DNA of 64,000 bases from contig NZ_CP109487.1 in NCBI RefSeq assembly GCF_036227605.1, positions 4,338,501 through 4,402,500 on the forward strand, read 5' to 3'. The stretch comes from Streptomyces sp. NBC_01439. GTDB taxonomy: Bacteria; Actinomycetota; Actinomycetes; Streptomycetales; Streptomycetaceae. The notes under the pieces are model-generated. The model saw only the letters and a list, made by a program, of their open reading frames with translations, did no database searches and was not told where the DNA came from. This document shows positions 60,502 through 64,000 of this stretch, piece after piece. The translations under genes and the position numbers were made by a program. The first letter of the stretch is position 1, and every line of letters begins with the position of its first letter.

Positions 60502-61669
60502 GCCGCACACCGTATCGGGCGCCCTCGGAACCGAATGAGCGGGCTTGGAAGAGCGTCACCAGGACCAGCGCCATCGGCACCAACATCGCGCCCCGGTAGC
60601 TCCAGGCGTCGCCGACCGCCCCGACGAGCGGAGACCCGATCAGGAAGCCTACGTAGTTGAAGATGTTGAGCCGCGCGACGGCCGTGTCGGACGCCCCCGG
60701 GAACAAGCGTCCCGCCGCGGCGAAGGTCTGCGGCACGATCACGCACAGCCCGATCCCCAGCAGCGTGAAGCCGAGCATCCCCACCCACGCCCCCGGCGCC
60801 GCCGCCACCACGGCGAACCCGGCGGCCGCCACCAGCGTCCCGGCCCGCACCACGGCCGCCGCCCCGAAGCGCCGCACGCCCAGGTCCCCGACGGCCCGCC
60901 CCACGAGGGTGGTCACCATGTACACGTTGTAGGGGACGGTCGCCATCTGCTCCGAGCTCCCGAGCACGTCCTGGAGGTACTTGGCACTCCAGTTCGCCAC
61001 CGTGGAGTCCCCGATGTACGCGCACGCCATCACCAGGCAGAGCGGCAGCAGCAACTTGAACCCGCCGGCCCCCGTTCCCTTCCCGTCGGTCGCCCCCCGG
61101 CCCGCCGTCCCGTCGACGTAGCGCCGGCTCCCCAGCAGCGCCATCGGCAACAGCACGACCACGGCCGGCAGGTAGCTGACGAAGAGGTTCAGCTCCCAGT
61201 GTGCCCCCGCCCACGCGGCCGAGGCCCCCAGGATCCCGCCGAGGCTGTACGCGGCGTGGAAACCGAGCATGATGCTCCGCCCGTACGCCCGCTGCAGGCT
61301 GACCCCGAGCATGTTCATCGAGGCGTCCAGCGCACCCACCGACAGCCCGAACGCCCCCAGGGCCACCGCCACGTGCCACATCTGGCCGCCGGCGCCGACA
61401 CCCAGCAGGGACAGCAGCACCAGCGGCTGCGCCCATCGCAGTACGACGCTGGGCGGCACCCGCTTCACCAGGTGCTCGGTGGCCACGCTCGACGCCCCCG
61501 CGAGGACCGGCACGGCGGCGAGGAAAGCGGGCAGCAGGCCGTCGGATATCCCGTACCGGTCCTGGATGGCCGGGATCCGCGTCACGAGCAGCGCGAAGGC
61601 GACGCCTTGCACGAAGAAACTGAACCCCAGAGCGCCGCGGCCGCGCCGCAGCCGCACATCATCCGTCAT
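60443..61669 (-). CDS. MFS transporter
   Basis: A 408-residue major facilitator with about 12 membrane segments, including FSFFVQGVAFALLVTRIPAIQDRYGIS (segment 1), LLPAFLAAVPVLAGASSV and VSVGALDASMNMLGVSLQ. This is the ynfM/fucose permease-like group. The C-terminal ~30 residues (FGSEGARYGVRHERRAGDRAVDVGRGGNEV) are hydrophilic. Its 3' end overlaps the acuC gene by 59 bp, unusually long; a stop further upstream is absent, so the overlap appears real. Substrate unknown. Confidence 0.88.
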   Translation of the reverse strand: MTDDVRLRRGRGALGFSFFVQGVAFALLVTRIPAIQDRYGISDGLLPAFLAAVPVLAGASSVATEHLVKRVPPSVVLRWAQPLVLLSLLGVGAGGQMWHVAVALGAFGLSVGALDASMNMLGVSLQRAYGRSIMLGFHAAYSLGGILGASAAWAGAHWELNLFVSYLPAVVVLLPMALLGSRRYVDGTAGRGATDGKGTGAGGFKLLLPLCLVMACAYIGDSTVANWSAKYLQDVLGSSEQMATVPYNVYMVTTLVGRAVGDLGVRRFGAAAVVRAGTLVAAAGFAVVAAAPGAWVGMLGFTLLGIGLCVIVPQTFAAAGRLFPGASDTAVARLNIFNYVGFLIGSPLVGAVGDAWSYRGAMLVPMALVLVTLFQARSFGSEGARYGVRHERRAGDRAVDVGRGGNEV

Positions 61670-61712
61670 GGCGGGTCAGCGTAGGGCCACGGGCTACCCG
61701 TGGGTAGAGAGA

Positions 61713-62378
61713 TCACATACCGAGTCCGGCCTCCAGCCCGAGCAGCCCGGTGAGCTGCTTCATGTCACCGAAGTGTCCGGTCGCTCCGGGGAGCCGGTCG
61801 GCGGGCACCATCGCGGTGAACCCGTACACGTCCATGCCCGCGGCGACGGCGGCCTGGACGCCGAGCGGACTGTCCTCGATGACGACGCACCGGGAGGGCT
61901 CCACGCCCATCTGCCGCGCCGCGTGCAGGTACAGGTCGGGAGCAGGCTTCCCCTGGCCGACGTCCTGCGCGCTGAAGATCCACTCCTCCTCGAACCACCC
62001 GTCGAGCCCGGCCACCCGGTGCCCGACCCGGATCCGGTCGTGGCTTCCGGAGGAGGCCAGGCAGTAGCCGACCCCCTGCGCGGTCAGCGCGCCCAGCACC
62101 TCCTCCACGCCGGGGACGGGCTTCAGCTCCTGCTCGAACGCGGCGACGGTCCGCGCGTGCAGGGTTTCGTCGAAGTCGGCCGGCAGCTGCTGCCCGGTCC
62201 GCTCGACGACGAGGTCGTGCACCCGGTGCACGGCGGTCCCCATGTAGTCGCGGACCGACTCCTCGTAGGTGGTCGGGTGCCCCAGCTCGGTCAGGTACCC
62301 GGCGAGGATGCTGTTGGCGAGCGGCTCGCTGTCCACCAGCACGCCGTCGTTGTCGAAGATGACGAGGTCGTAGCCCAT
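61713..62378 (-). CDS. HAD family hydrolase (beta-phosphoglucomutase-like)
   Basis: A 221-residue HAD-IA hydrolase: catalytic IFDNDGVLVDSEP (Asp9 and Asp11), motif II LASSGS, KPAPDLYLHAA and motif IV VIEDSPLGVQAA. A helical cap follows motif I. This is the beta-phosphoglucomutase / sugar-phosphatase group (YniC-like). ATG 62378 has GGGGG upstream. It is the first protein gene after the rRNA operon. Substrate unknown. Confidence 0.93.
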   Translation of the reverse strand: MGYDLVIFDNDGVLVDSEPLANSILAGYLTELGHPTTYEESVRDYMGTAVHRVHDLVVERTGQQLPADFDETLHARTVAAFEQELKPVPGVEEVLGALTAQGVGYCLASSGSHDRIRVGHRVAGLDGWFEEEWIFSAQDVGQGKPAPDLYLHAARQMGVEPSRCVVIEDSPLGVQAAVAAGMDVYGFTAMVPADRLPGATGHFGDMKQLTGLLGLEAGLGM

Positions 62379-62526
62379 ACCCCCACAGTACGAACTAAAG
62401 GGACGTAGGGCCCGTCTCGCCGGGCCGCCGACGACGCGTCACCGGGCTGCTGCGGCCATTCGGACGACAGACGGGAAGCACACGGCCGGCTCGATCGGGC
62501 CGGATCCGGCCGGTGAACGCAGAAAA

Positions 62527-62562
62527 GCCCCGCACCGAACCCATAAAGGGCTGGTGCGGGGC
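62527..62562 (-). terminator. rRNA operon terminator
   Basis: On the minus strand a 10-bp stem GCCCCGCACC / GGTGCGGGGC with a 16-nt loop, followed by TTTTCT. It lies ~15 bp after the 5S 3' end and should end the rRNA transcript. Confidence 0.88.
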
Positions 62563-62575
62563 TTCCGCAATAATT

Positions 62576-62694
62576 GTTCGGCGGCGTCCTACTCTCCCAC
62601 AGGGTCCCCCCTGCAGTACCATCGGCGCTGAAAGGCTTAGCTTCCGGGTTCGGAATGTAACCGGGCGTTTCCCTAACGCTATGACCACCGAAAC
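62576..62694 (-). rRNA. 5S ribosomal RNA
   Basis: About 119 nt with the Streptomyces 5S pattern: starts GTTTCGGTGGTCATAGCGTT, contains CCCGGTTACATTCCGAACCC and ends GACGCCGCCGAAC. The 5' and 3' ends pair to form helix I. Ends are estimated within 1-2 nt. Confidence 0.95.
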
Positions 62695-62770
62695 ACTATG
62701 AAATTTGAACATGCTGGTGTTGACACAGCTGTTCGTTATTTCAGAACTAACACAGTGGACGCGAGCAACT

Positions 62771-64000
<1,230 letters not shown>

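Overview
The window looks like a piece of a Streptomyces core chromosome. It has very high G+C, strong G/C preference at third codon positions, many GTG starts and strong GC-rich terminator hairpins. It carries developmental genes diagnostic for the genus (bldN with its anti-sigma gene rsbN), the rex-hemACD redox/heme operon with a recognisable Rex operator, class I lysS beside argS, whiJ-type regulators, LAXTG surface proteins and DUF3558 lipoproteins. Gene finding rested on start and SD context, codon bias, family motifs and neighbour logic. No database search was possible.

Layout. 1-2294: start of a TlpA-like lipoprotein gene, a histidine phosphatase gene and hemL, all leftward. 2428-9467: an accessory stretch bounded by a near-identical direct repeat of the 3' end of the 2428-3027 gene (2956-3029 and 9357-9430). 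It holds gene fragments, two divergent DUF5994 genes, a train of small genes, a GNAT-AAA+ fusion and a SpoIIE-type phosphatase. 9459-13901: a lipoprotein/adaptor/ATPase/permease export operon. 13979-19857: secreted proteins, small enzymes, an HxlR regulator with a likely operator, a Mut7-C protein, and a polysaccharide deacetylase with a perfect DasR-type site. 20100-22198: a free-standing LAGLIDADG endonuclease tail-to-tail with rtcB. 22390-25629: two DUF3558 lipoproteins and a DUF2637 membrane protein. 25704-29379: lysS and argS, divergent. 29555-32977: two tandem LAXTG surface proteins. 33124-34986: a DUF6247 gene coupled to an unknown partner, then a two-domain VOC protein. 35259-37285: a small Cys/Trp-rich protein and a whiJ-type trio (ATPase, XRE-DUF5753, DUF397). 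37304-39862: TetR with a perfect operator and a DrrAB-type exporter. 41392-51330: hemB, unrelated regulators and enzymes, then rex-hemA-hemC-hemD. 51604-55586: glutaredoxin-like protein, HAD phosphatase, bldN, rsbN. 55681-62378: acyltransferase, epimerase, bS22-like peptide, BdtA-like regulator, phosphatase, AcuC-like deacetylase, MFS transporter and HAD hydrolase. 62527-64000: the end of an rRNA operon (23S 3' part, 5S, terminator) on the minus strand.

How it works together. Five tetrapyrrole genes (hemL, hemB, hemA, hemC, hemD) cover glutamyl-tRNA to uroporphyrinogen III. Three of them lie under Rex, so heme supply is tied to the NADH/NAD+ ratio. bldN and rsbN form a developmental sigma/anti-sigma switch, and a BldN-like promoter lies in front of rsbN. 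The strongest candidates for new biology are the repeat-bounded accessory block at 2.4-9.5 kb, the stand-alone homing endonuclease next to rtcB, a dispersed Streptomyces repeat apparently absorbed into the hemA coding sequence, and the DUF6247 gene pair.
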